DNA from: Edaphochlamys debaryana | Lineage: Eukaryota; Chlorophyta; Chlorophyceae; Chlamydomonadales | DNA: 64,000 nucleotides | Reading direction: 5' to 3' | NCBI GenBank assembly: GCA_016858145.1 | Contig: JAEHOE010000033.1 | Coordinates: 558,001-622,000 of the forward strand | Shown: positions 32,503-44,100 of the stretch, in pieces | How the letters are laid out: each line of letters starts with the position of its first letter | Position numbering within the stretch: position 1 is the stretch's first letter | Translations under genes and position numbers: made by a program | Notes under the pieces: generated by a model | The model's database searches: none | What the model saw: the letters and a program-made list of their open reading frames with translations, nothing else | Told to the model about the DNA's origin: nothing

Positions 32503-33748
32503 TTACAGCCACGGCGCCGGAGTGCTGTCCGCGCTCTCCATCCGGCGCCCCGCCGCGGCCACGCCCCCGCGGCTGCCGCTGCGCCACCGCGCACCGCCCT
32601 CCTCCTCCCCCGCCTGCTGCTGCTGCTCTCCCTCCAGCAGCAGGTCGTCAGCGGCCGTCATGGCCTGCCCCAGAAGCGGCTCCTCAGTCCCCGTCAGCTC
32701 CTCGTCGTACTGGGTCAGCGCCGAGGCGTCGAGCGAGCTGAGCCACGCGTCGAGCCGCGCCGAGGCGGGCGAGCCAGCGCCCGAGCTGCCCGGCTCGGGC
32801 TGCGTCTCAGAGCCGGAGCACAGCTCGGCGGCGGCCGCGGTGGTGGGGTTGGCGGCGGGGGTGGCGGCGGCGGCGGCGCTGGCGCGCCACTTGGAGACGT
32901 TCTTCTGTTGGCTGAGCAGGGCGACGAGGCGGCGGGCCTTGCGCCGGCGCTCGGCCTCGACCTCGGCGGCCGCGCCCTGTGCGACCACGGGCGAGAGCTT
33001 GCGGATGACGTTGTCACGAACGCCGGTGAGCTGCTTGAGGTTGAAGCCGCAGCAGCAGGGGTCGCCGCTCGAGAGCGCGGGGCCGTCTTGGCTGGCCGAG
33101 ACGTCGCGGCTGGAGGAGGCCGAGCCGCCGCTGCGGAGGACGGCGTGGGCTGGGATCACGAGGAGCTGGTAGGTGCAGGCCTGCGGTGGGCGGGAGGAGG
33201 GGCGGGAGGAGGGGCGGTGAGGGGGTGGGTTGGCTGTTGAGTAGGAGGGGTCCGGGCCAGGCGTGCTGAACCCGCCGAGAAGGGCACGTCAAAAGGTCCT
33301 GTCACCGCGGCACCCAGACTCACGTCTTCGTAATAGCCCTGGGTCTGCTTCTCGTCGTACTGGCAGAGGTCCACGAAGTCAAGCCCAGACGAGTCGTCGG
33401 AGCGCGGGCCGGGCAGGGCCCGCAAGTGGACTTCGGCAGTGTGGACCACCGGCTTGAACTTAGTCGTCGCGTTTGCTGGCACCACGTTGTTTGCTAGCGT
33501 GTCTGCAGAGGGAGCAAAGGGGCATTTAGAGCGTGCCGGCTGCAACAGCATGCTGGGTCGCAGCCCGCCTCGGGCCCAGGCCGCTCCTCTGACCCTCTCT
33601 CACCTTGAGTTGAGCCGAGGTGCCGCTCAGCAACCATGGTCGCGGCGCAGGGCTGCCCGCGCACGATGCCCGCGCGGCGAGAACCTCGAGAGGAGGCACC
33701 GCTGCACCGCCAGGCGATATTCCCATGTAGCAGCGTGGTGACCGCCAT
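32503..33748 (-). CDS. Hypothetical protein, possibly organelle-targeted
   Basis: Exons 33748-33604, 33502-33324 and 33165-32503 are in phase and give 328 residues. The first ~45 residues are Ser/Arg/Gly-rich with few acidic residues, resembling a transit peptide. The middle section, with KPVVHTAEVHLRALPG and LDFVDLCQYDEKQTQGYYED, looks structured. Exon 3 has GDPCCCGFNLKQLTGVRDNV followed by a basic helix (AERRRKARRLVALLSQQ) and then a long Ala/Ser/Glu-rich acidic tail. I do not recognise the family. The stop codon itself lies within the sequence CTGTAA, so a UGUAA motif overlaps the end of the coding region. Confidence 0.7.
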
Positions 33749-34919
33749 GGCTAAAGAGCTCTGTCGAAGCCGTCTGGGTGAAGCAACCCTTGGTTGACCC
33801 TTGTTGGCGCCTAGGTTGCTCTGCTTTACTTAGCTTTGTCTGGATCACTTAGAATAAATGCTTGTGTTGTCTTGTGTGTGTTATGCGGCGGGGCGGGGCG
33901 CTGGCGGGTCAAGCTCGGCCCGAATGCGCCACGTCGGCGGAAGATACGGCTGCTTCCCGCGCTTCGAAGTTTGCAGCTGCAATATTGAGTAGAAGCCCAG
34001 GGTAAGCTCTACACGCAGCATCACGAAACCGCCAGATATGACGCTCGCGGGGCTGGGAAGCATCTGATGGGGCCGCGCGCGCAGCTCCCTCGCCAGCCCG
34101 GCCAAGCGTGCCGCGTCTGGGGTATGACTGGCGAGGGTCCTCTACTGCAGCGCGCAGTCCTGGGCCCTCTTAAGGCCAGGGGGGCGGGACAGCTCATGAC
34201 CAGCTGGTGGTGGCACAGACCTGCGGGCCGTCCGAGCTGCCCCGTGCGTGCGCCAGACTGTGCCAAATAGGTAGAGCACGTGATGGGGACAGCAAGCCAC
34301 ACGAACGTGCTGACTGCCCTGGACTGCCAGCACCGGCACCCCAGACTGCCCAGAGCAACAAGCACCGGCACGCACCTGCCACCCCTCCGGCCCCAGGCCG
34401 CCGAGAGTTCGCGTGCAGGTCCCTCCAGAACTCGTCCGCGGTCCACCCTCCACCGTCACAAGGTCTGCCTGACTCCCACTGCAAGCCCTGGCCGGCAGTT
34501 TCAAACGTCCAATGCCCCCCAGACCCCGGTTTGATACTCTGCAGCCTGCAACCCCACGGCTACCGCCCCGCCATCCGCTACACTAGCAGCTCGTATCAGC
34601 TCGTCAACGCGCATAACACTCCGTGCGGCGCTCGACACCGTCAGTCTTGCTGCCTGTGCTCTGCACGGGGGCCCTACGGCATGGTATGCGCACCTACCGG
34701 TACCCAAGCCGCCACCGCCAGCCCAAGCAGGCACCCCATGCACCCGCATCAGCTCGTCATGCGCATACCGCGCCATATCATGCTAATGGTCAAGCTGGGT
34801 CAAGGCTGACGCCATGAGCACGTCTGCCTGCTCCGCCGTTGCACTCGTAACACTTCAGCTCCTAATGAGCCTTGCTGCGTGTGCTCTGCGCTCGGGGGCC
34901 ACGCCAATGGCGTGCCCCG
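33749..34919. other. Spacer with imperfect direct repeat
   Basis: No gene seen. Two imperfect copies of a ~100-base segment occur at about 34585-34690 and 34750-34910 (shared words include CAGCTCGTCA, TGCGCATA and TGTGCTCTGC). Confidence 0.45.
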
Positions 34920-37900
34920 CTACCCCAGCAGCCACAGCCACCCCAGGTAGGCGCCCACGTTGAGGCCCCCCACCAGGCTCAGCACCAGCAGCGTCTCCAG
35001 CACCTCGGCGTCGGGGTGCCGCCCCGCCGCGTGCCCGTGCGCGTCCACGTGGGCCCCGCCGGGCCCCTCGCCGCCCACGTGGGGCCCGCCGGGGCCCAGC
35101 CCGGCGGATGGTGCGGATCCGCTGCTCGAGGCCCAGTCGTCCTTTGGGCCCGGGCTGGCGGCGCCGGGGGCCGCGGGTAGTCGCTCGTAGGCGCCTGCGG
35201 GGCCAGTGCCATCGCTGCCTGTCCCTGCGGGCCCTGGCCCCGCCCCGGAGGATGCGGCCCCCAGGCCAGGGCGCTTGGACGGGCGGGGCGGGGGCCCTGG
35301 CTGGAGGGCCGGCGCGGGTGCCGGTGGAGGAGGCAATGCGTGCGGGGCCGGGGCCGGGGCCGGTGCGTGCCCCACCACCGAGGCCGGGCCCATGGTCAGG
35401 AGCTGGGCCGTGAGGTAGCTGCGGGGGAGGAGGCGGGACACGTGCCGGTGGGGGGGGTGGCTACAGTTGGTTGGAAGTGGGGCAAACGTGCGTCAGGCGG
35501 ACCAACCAGGCCTCGCCCAGTCGTTCTTCCAACCCGTCCACAACTCCACACCCACACCCACCCATCGCTAAACGCCCCGCCCCGCCGTTACCCACAAGGG
35601 TAGGCCCACAAGACCCACCCGTTGCTGAAGCCCAGGACCGCCGTCAGCGCCACCATGGCCCACGCCGGCGCCGCCAGCCGCGCCGCCATGAGAAAGGCGG
35701 GCGCCGCGACCACGCCCCGTACAAGCGTAACCGTTAGTAACCCTCGGGGGTGCCGTAGCGGCCGCAGTACGGCGAGCGCCAGGCGCCTGGCGAGGCCGCC
35801 GCCGGCGCCCCCTCGCGCGGCCCACTGCTGCCGCTGCAGACGGCCCGCATCCAGTCCGGCCAGGCCGGGGCTGGGGGCCGGGGATGGTCGGGGGGAGGGG
35901 GAGGAAGAGAGGGTCGACTGCCACACTTAAAATGGAGCTGTGCCCGAGCGGATGGAACTGGATGGTTGGAGCGCAGGAGTGCTGCTCCGGCGGTACGCAA
36001 CGGAACCGATCGGGAGGTGCGCGAGCGCAGGGGCAGCAGGCGGCTTCCGGCACGGGCCGTACGCAGCAGGGCCTGGAGCCCTGGGATGGACTCAAGCGCC
36101 AAGGGTCTCTCCTCCCCCCTCCCCGCTCGTCTCCACCACTCCCGACAGTCGCTTCCTTCCCTCACCCCCCCCCTCCCCTCCGTACTTGTGGCCGCTGTCC
36201 CGCGGGTCCCTCTCCGGCTCCAGGCAGGGCACGCTCTTGCCCACCAGGTCGGCTATGTTGAACTGGGGGGGGGGGGGCATGGGGGTGTCGGGGTGTTGGG
36301 GTGTTGGGGTTGGGGCTCAGGTTGGGTTGGGAGGCTACCTCCCCTCCACGTGCTACCGCTGCGGTGCCTTCTCACAGGCTCCCTCCCCCCCTCCCCCACG
36401 CGCCCCTTGCCTACCACAGTGATGAGGAGGATGGGGTACCAGTCGCCCAGCTCGGCGCTCTGGGAGGAAAGGGGGGGTAGGCGAAAGGGGTTGGCAGCAC
36501 GTGGGTGTCATGTACCTCGGGAGCCGCCCAGGCTGAGGAGCCGCCCCCGCCTTTGCGGCGCGGCGGGGGCGTCTCCGCCCCTCCGCCCACGAGGACGCCG
36601 TTCCCTCGATCCGTCCCTTAATCCGTCGCCTCAGCCGCGTCCACCTCCGCGCACTAACGTCTGGCCTCCCCGTATCCCGACCCCCTTCCCATCCAGGCGC
36701 ACCTACCTCACGCCTCAACCCCCCCCCTAACCCCACGATCGGTTCCTACCGAACCCACGAGCCCCCAGTCAGCCAAACACATCCCCCACATGCACTGGCC
36801 GGCACACGCAGCGGCCCCCGCCCACCCCCCGCTCACGTGCACGTCCTCCGCCAGGAAGCCCGGGAAGATGGACAGCGTCACCGCGTACACCAGCACCATG
36901 GCCGCACACAGCCGCCAGCCCAGCGCCAGGCAGCGCCACACCGCAGACCCGGCGGCGGCGGAGGCGGCGGCAGCGGCAGCGGCGGCGGAGGCAGGGGGCA
37001 GCAGCGGCGAGTCCTCCGTCGCCGCCGCCGCCAGGGGTGCGAAAGGCGAGGGATCGGGGCGGGGGCCGGGCCGGCCGCCGCCGGGTGGCAGGCGCGGCGG
37101 CGAGTCGCGCGGCACGAGCGATGCGGGCAGGCGTGGGCTGCCGCCCGCGCCGTCACCGCCGCCGCCGCCGCCTTCGCCCGATCCGTCTAGATCATCAGCC
37201 TTGCCGGCCAGCCCGTTCAAGTACGCGTTGCCGCCGTGCCCCGAACCGCCCCGGGACCCGCTCCGAGACTCCAGGGCTGAGCCGCTGGCCGACAGCTCCA
37301 GCTCCAGGGCCGGAGCGGCGGCGGCGGCGGCGGATGATGGGGGGCCGAGCAGCGGCGCGCTCTCGCCGTCGGCTCCGCCGCCGCCGCCGTCAGTGATGAC
37401 GGCGCCGCCGCGCTCCTGCAGCCCCGCCGCCGTCAGCAGGCGCGGCAGGAGGGCGTCGTAGGCGACCAGGCAGGAGAAGGCCAGGCCGCCTGTGCGCATG
37501 TGTGGTTGGAGGGCGGAGGGGGGCGCAGTGCATGTGTTTGGGGAGGGTTCGTGCCGGTGGGAGGAGGTGCAGATAGGCAGCAGAGGCAGGGCTGACTCGC
37601 CTGGCTTGCCACATGCACCCCTAACAATTCCCCATCCACTCAGGCACCCACCAATGCGAATGGTGCGGTGCGTGCACACCGCTTACCGTACCCGGGCTCA
37701 TCCCTTTGGTTGGGGACATCCTGGGCTCAGTACTTTGTTCCCGCACCCATGTCCCGGTCCCGGTCCCGCACCCACCTGCAATTGCGAAGTACAGCCGCGT
37801 GCCCTCCCGCAGCCCGACCCGGGGGTCGCCCCCGCCCGCCTCGAAGGAGGCCTGCGGGGCACGGGGGGGCAAGGGGGGGCCGACAGGGGGTGCACGTGAA

Positions 37901-40192
37901 AGTGGGGATGGGCAAACGCTGCAATCTCGAGACTCACCCTCATCCGATTTGTCCCTGCAAAGAAGCCCGCTCAGCTCGACCCCGCGGGCCTGTGCAGGGC
38001 TGCAGGCCCCGCCCCAGGCCCCTCTCAGGCCTCACTCAGGCCCAGCCCAGGCCCCGCTCGGGCCCCAGCCGGGCCCCACCTTGGACGCCAGGCGCAGCAG
38101 GCACACCAGCAGCCCCGAGCTCGCCGTGCCGCTCACCACCGCCTGGGCACCACCACCGGTAGGGCACAGGTGAATGAGAGGGAGTGAACCTCACCATCAG
38201 TACGCCTGCTTCTCCATCGCACAATACCCCTCGCCCCAGCCCCGCCACTCGCCGCATGCCCCCACCCCACCCCCTTCCCTCCCGCGCATGTAGCTCTACT
38301 TCGCCCTCCCAAGGATCCCCATCTGCCCGCCCCCCCCCACCCCATACCACCACCCCCAACCCCAACCCCTCTCCCCCCTCACGTGCGTGTAGGCCGGCGG
38401 CAGCTGCGCCGCCTCCCCGAACAGCGCCCCCTGGCAGAAGCCGTCGCACAGCCCCACCAGCGCCACACAGGCCACCACCGCGGCCAGGGCGGAGGCGGGG
38501 GCGGCGGAGGGGGGGGCGGAGGGGGGGCCGGCCCCCGCCCCCCCGGGCTGGGGGTCGGTGCCAATGTCGGAGGTGGACACCAGGAGCGCGTCCAGCTGGG
38601 GTGGGAGGGGTGGGGTGGGGGGTGGGGGGAGGAGGAGGGGGGAGGTGAGAGGGTCCCGGTAGAAGGGGCAGCGGGGGGGCGGAGCGGAAGGGTTCTCTCG
38701 GCACATCAGCCGCCCCAGGCCCCCCTACTTCTCCTCCTGCTCCCAACCCCCCCTCATCCCCCTCGCCCCTCCCCCCCCCAAACGCTCCCCTGCCCGCCAC
38801 ATACACGCCAGTGGCACTGCTGCCCCTCCCCCTCCCCCCCCAAACCCCCCCTCCCCCTCCACCCCCACCCCACCAGCGGCACTGCTGCCCCTCCCCCTCC
38901 CCCTCCAGCCCCCCCCCACCAGCGGCACTGCTGCCATGCAGACCGTGAAGCCCGCGTAGCCCCCCCGGATGCGCCAGGCCAGAGACACAGCGTCGGGGTA
39001 GCTTGTGGGGGACGGGGAGGGGCGGACAATGGGACAAAGGGGGTGTGAGGCGGTGCGGGGACACTCCCATGCGGCTCCTCAGCCCGACCCGGGCCGGGGA
39101 CCTTGCCCGGTGCCTCAGGGACCTCGCCCTCCGGCACTCCGGGCTTGCCTTCCTCCCTCTCCCCCCCCCCCTCCCCCCCCCCCCCGCCCCTCCCCACCGG
39201 ATGGACCAGGCCAGGGCCACCATGCACACTGGGGGGCAGGCCAGGGGGGGGGGGCAGATTAAGAGTATTAGTTGGACGGCGAACACAAGTCGCGAACCCT
39301 AATGACAGCAAGGAGTTGCTACCTTCCCACCTGGGAGGTAGGCCACCGTGAAGAGACGGTCCGTGTGCCAGCCCTTGGGGGGGGGGGCGTGGGGCCATGC
39401 AGGGGGGCCAGGCATGGGGTGTTGTTGTTGACGAGATACGCATGTGTGAAACGGGCGGGGCGGTCTCCCAAGTCCCAATCCGCTCCGTAGCCCCCAACCG
39501 GTACCCTCAGCCCCCCCGCCACAACCCAGCGACTGTCGCTTCGAAGATGTTTTGAACCCCCCCTCACCCTCCTGTCCGCCCCGCCACCCCCCATCCCCCA
39601 CCCCCCACAAACCAATATGTAACCGATTGGTAGCCCCCGCAAACCCGGCCACCCCCCACCCCCTACCGGGTACACCGCGCTGAAGTAGTCTGTGGCCGTG
39701 ATGAGGGCGTTCCATGCGGCCAGCAGCCCCGCCCCCAGCAGGAAGTACACGGCCCGAGCCCAGAAGGCGGCGTCGGGGTGGTGGAGGCGGTGCGGGCGGT
39801 GGGGTTGGTGGGGTTGGGGGTGGTGGGGCTGGTGGGGGCGGGGGTGGGAGTGGGGGTGCGTCGAGGCCGAAGGGGGCGGGCCCAGGGGCTGGTAGGCTCC
39901 CGAGGTGGGTGCTGGGAAGCTGGGAAGGAGGCGCGACCCGGGCTGGAGTGTGGACCAAGAGCGAACCGAGTTGAGCCGCGAGGAGGAAGGGGGCCGGGCG
40001 GGGGTGTGAGGACAAGCGGGGGGGCCAAGGCACGAGCTGGGGCCAAGGCACGAGCAGGGGCCAAGGCACGAGCCAAGGTGAGCTCGCCCGGCAAGCCATA
40101 AGTACCCTGGGTGACCTCACAGCCCGCACCTCGTCGTCGGGAGCGTCTGCCGTAGGCGCAGGGCGCCACCCGTTGTTGAGCGCGGTCCGCAT
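34920..40192 (-). CDS. Equilibrative nucleoside transporter (ENT/SLC29 family)
   Basis: Thirteen exons: 40192-40130, 39942-39667, 39373-39331, 39228-39198, 39001-38920, 38595-38383, 38142-38080, 37851-37776, 37489-36837, 36459-36415, 36262-36186, 35870-35592 and 35418-34920. Phases agree, giving 799 residues. ENT proteins are 11-helix facilitators for nucleosides and nucleobases. Family marks seen: first helix with LLAAWNALITATDYF, ALVGLCDGFCQGALFGEAAQL (helix 4-5 region), TLSIFPGFL, GDWYPILLITVFNIADLVGKS (helix 8 with the Asp-x-x-Gly-Lys/Arg pattern), LGFSNGWVLWAYPCGYLTAQ, and a last helix ending at the C-terminus. It is much longer than the usual ~400-500 residues. The N-terminus has a His/Pro-rich stretch, the loop after helix 6 is ~200 residues of Gly/Ala/Ser/Pro, and the loop before the last helix is ~110 residues of Pro/Gly. 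Membrane location (plasma or organelle) cannot be told. Confidence 0.88.
38806..38940 (-). repeat. Repeated exon 5 end and donor in ENT intron
   Basis: The 3' end of ENT exon 5 with its donor (38918-38940) recurs twice more in the following intron, at about 38872 and 38809, each as AGCGGCACTGCTGCC or a close variant next to C-rich runs. Confidence 0.75.
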
Positions 40193-41158
40193 GCTGCTCG
40201 CAGCCAAGTCCCGAGACAGCCTACCTATCCTAACGTGATCTCTAACTAACCCTATATGTCATCCATATCACGGCTCGCTTAGCGCTTTCGGGAGGTGCCG
40301 AGAGGTCGCAAAGCCATGCTTTTAATTTTGGAGGCCTTGTACCGGGAGGGTTCATGGGGGCTTCATGACATATCTACGCTGTGTATGTGTCTTGCTTGAG
40401 GTGCCACAGAGAACAGCACACGCGGGTCTTCCTCTCCCGCCTTCCACACGCTTCAAGCCCCCCCGAGTTCGCCCTCCCCCCCCGAGACCGTGTCTTCGGG
40501 CTGAGCCGCCGCCGTTAGGCTCTTCGGGCGGCGATTCACGGCGATTCACGCCCAGCCCTCGATGCCACAAGCTCGAGCTATCTTATCCCTATCGCTTGCG
40601 ACTGAGAGCAGGGAAACTTATCGACCACGCTCCAACATGCCAGCGAAATGTCGTGCGCGGGCGGGGCCGCAGCTGCGGGTGGAGGCGGAGGCGGAGGTGT
40701 TGCAGGATGACGAGGGCGGAGGTTCCCGTAGCCGTAGCTGCGGGTGGGTCCGGCCGGCTATGTCCAGGCCGAGGCGAGTAGACGCCTGACGAGCGCACCA
40801 CCTCGTGTAGTGCGGGGTTCCAACGGATTAATGGCCGGGTGCGAGCCCGCGTGCCGTGGTGCGGGCTGGTGGTGGAGAGGGGTTGAGGGCTGTACGGAGC
40901 CAGACTCGAACATTGGGCCCCCTGGGGGGGACCACGGGGCTCAGCCCTTTTCCTGCCTTCGGGCACCTGGTTGGCTGCAATCCCACATGCTGCAGCTAGC
41001 GGCCTCCCCCTTTCCACCAAAGGCTGTTAATCTCACTCCCCTGCAAGTGAGCTCAGCTGCACGGAACCAAGCCTAATATGTATTAGGGCCAGGCCGAGCC
41101 AGGCGCGGGATTGCAGCGGTTGGGTTAAGCGTGCACGGCCAAAGCCGCTGTTCAGGAC
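40193..41158. promoter_or_regulatory. Divergent promoter region, ENT / FAD monooxygenase
   Basis: Nearly 1 kb between two genes transcribed away from each other. No ORF with a recognisable product. An AT-rich patch (TTTTAATTTTGG) lies near 40320. Confidence 0.4.
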
Positions 41159-44100
41159 ATGGCCACTGCGGCAAAGCCTAGCACAGTCCAGCAGTCCTAC
41201 TATACCAACATGCTAGGAACCGCGTGCCTCCAAGGCCGACCTGCTGATGTTCATGCAAAGCGCCTGACCGCACAAACCCGCCCAGCATCGCAACGTTACT
41301 CCTTGACTCCCGTAAACTCCGTCGGTGCCCTGCTACCTGGCCGTGCAGCAAACTTGCGGCCGTGGTCACTCCCGCGCTCGCTAAACGCTCACGCGCCGCG
41401 CCCGTTGCACGTGCCTAGCGCTCGGGCAACTCTGCAAGTAGCAGCGGCGGCAGGTGCTGACATGGCGGCGACGGACGCTTATGATGTGGTCGTGGTTGGA
41501 GGTGGGCATCAGCCGTGGTCATCATCCACGCACCTCGACTCCCTTCTATTGGGCCTATGAGCGCCCTGCGCCTGCACCGGGAAGGCCGTACTCTAGATAA
41601 TCCCTGACATCTGGCCCTGCCCCATTTCCCACCCCCTCATATCTCCCAACCACACGCCCACCACACAGGCGGCCCCTGCGGACTGGCCGCGGCTGTGGCG
41701 ATGAGCCGGGTGCTGCCGGCGGGCACCAAGCTCACGGTGAGGGCCGAGGCCTGAGGCCGGCAATCATGAAGCAAAGGGCACCGTGCGCCTTACACTTCCA
41801 CCGTCCACAGCTCGACAACCCCCCATCCTTTGCTCCGTTGGTCGTGACCGGGGGGAGCCGCTCCGTGGACTCCATCCCTGCATCCCCGACACCCACGCCG
41901 CCCCCAAACCCGCGTGCGCACCGCAACATCCACGCTGTGAATCCACCCGACCACCCGACACCCCCACCCTACGCCTCCACACCCCCTCCCGCATCCCCGC
42001 AGGTGCTCGAGGCCACCCCCCGCATGGCCCCCCAGGGCGCCGCCGTGGGGCTCTTCCACAACGGCATCGCCGCGCTGGAGGCACTCAGCCCCGGCCTGGT
42101 GCACAGGTGGGGGGGGGGACGGGGTGCGCGGGCCTGGCCTGGGGCGGCCTTCTCGAGAAGCCCTGCTCCTGCTAGGGCGGGCCCTGGGGCGGTGTTTTGA
42201 GTGGTTTGGGGTGGTTGAGCAGTGCGGAGAGTTACAGGGGGTGGTAGGTTCTTCGTTGGGGGCGTGTGGGGGGGGGGGGAGGGGGCACGAGCGGGGGCAG
42301 CGGGCAGGCCTTGAGCCAGCCAGCTTCCGCCGCGCCTGAGCTTCCCCGGCTTACCCAAACCCGACCTGACCCGCCCCCGCAGGCTGCTGCATGGCTCTGT
42401 GCTGTTCAACGCCTGGCGGGACTACGACGACGTCTCGGGGGAGCCCCTGCCCGCCTCCATGAACTGGGACCGCGGGGCGCAGGCAGGCGGCACCGGGGGT
42501 TGGGGGGGGAGGGGGTGCTTGGGGGCTTACAGGATGCTCGGATGCTCGGGTGTCTGGTCGCTGCTCGGGTGCTTTAGGGCTGCTCGCGGGCTTGAGGGAT
42601 GGAGGCTTGGGTTAGGGGGTTGGGGGTTGGGGACCGCGATGAGGCCTGACCGGCCTGACCTGCCTGATCTGGATCTGGATCCGACCCTCACCCGCAGATC
42701 GAGTCCACTGGCTACACCCCCTGCCACGTGCAGTGGAGCGAGCTGCGGCGGTCGCTGTATGACATGCTGCCACAGGGTGGGGGGGGCCGGGGGTGGGGCT
42801 GGATAGAAGCAAGTAGCACGGGCGGGATCGTGCGTCAAAGGCACGAGATACAATTGACAGTGCGCAAGGGATGACGGCGAGGAGGAACGGGCGAGGAGGG
42901 ACGGTGCTGAGGCTTGCAGGCTTCTCCGCGCACCAATGCCCCTCCGCGCCTTCCGGCGGCCCCGAGCAGGCACGGTGCAGCTGGGGACCAAGGTGCTCCG
43001 CTGCAGCCGCCTGGACTCGGGCCTGTTCGAGCTGGAGGCGGAGACGGAGGCGGCGGGCGAGGGCGGGGGCAAGCGCCGTGCGACGGTGCTGGCTCGGCAC
43101 GTGGTGGCGGCGGATGGCTACTTCAGCCGCACACGGAGGACGGTGAGGGCCTGCGTGGGTGGAGAGGGGGAGGTGGAGGGGTATGCACTGCGTGGGCGTG
43201 GCGTGGAGGCAGGTTCAGCCCAGTGCTGCAACACGCGACCCCTTCCCCTACCCCTCCCTCTTCTGTTCTTCCCCCCCAGGCGGGCGACGGGCGCTCCCCC
43301 ACCTTCCGGCAGCGCGTCCGCTGGTTCGGGAGCATCACGCAGGTGGCTATCGGTGGTTGGTGGTTGGTGGTTGGTGGTTCACGTTGGCTGTTGGCGGTTT
43401 GGTGAGTGCCCTGAGCCTCCTGCTCGGATGCCGTTGCCTGACCTCCATGCCCCCCTCCTCCCTCCCTCAGGCCGAGCTTGCGGCCGCCTCCATCCCCCTG
43501 CCCGCCTGCCTCGACCCCAAGCAGAGCCCGGGGGCGGAGGGGGCGGTGCACCGCTGGTTCCCGGGAGATCAGCCGTACATGGACGTGCAGGCAGGCGGGG
43601 GGGAGCTGGGGGGAAAGGGGAGAATACCACGTTAGGAGGCAGGGGCGTGGTGGTGTGATGGGCAGCCTTGTCTGAGACGGCGGGGGGAGGGGGACGAGCT
43701 GTCTGCTGGCATGCCAGGCCAGGGCCCCCACAGACCCTCCAACTCCCCCACCGCCCTCAGGCGGCTCCCCGCGGCTTCGTGTTCTACCCCATCTCCCTGC
43801 CGCACACGTCGCCCGGAGGATCCCGCATGGTCTGGTGGGTGCCGTGCTGTCGTACTGTCGTACCGTACGGCCTGATTGCTTGCATACAGGAGCTGCCCCG
43901 CTCGCCCCATTCAGCCATGCACCCGTGCCTTGGTCTTCCACACCCCAGGCCCTTGTGTGCAATCAACCCACAACCCGAACCCCACAAGCCCGCGTCCCTC
44001 ATCCCTCCCCCCCCCCCCAGGTCCTTCTACGCCAACCTTCCCATCCTCGAGGCGGCAGGGCTGCAGTTCCCGCCCCCCGCCCCCAAGGGCGAGGAGGGCG

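Noticed and set aside
38036..39286. 416-codon minus-strand open frame in the ENT gene region
   Set aside because: It reads through ENT introns and in places the wrong frame; the real ENT exons in this stretch are short and give conserved transporter helices.
40880..40930. Possible tRNA T-loop sequence (TTCGAGTCT on minus)
   Set aside because: The flanking bases do not form a T-arm stem and no anticodon or acceptor stem can be drawn.
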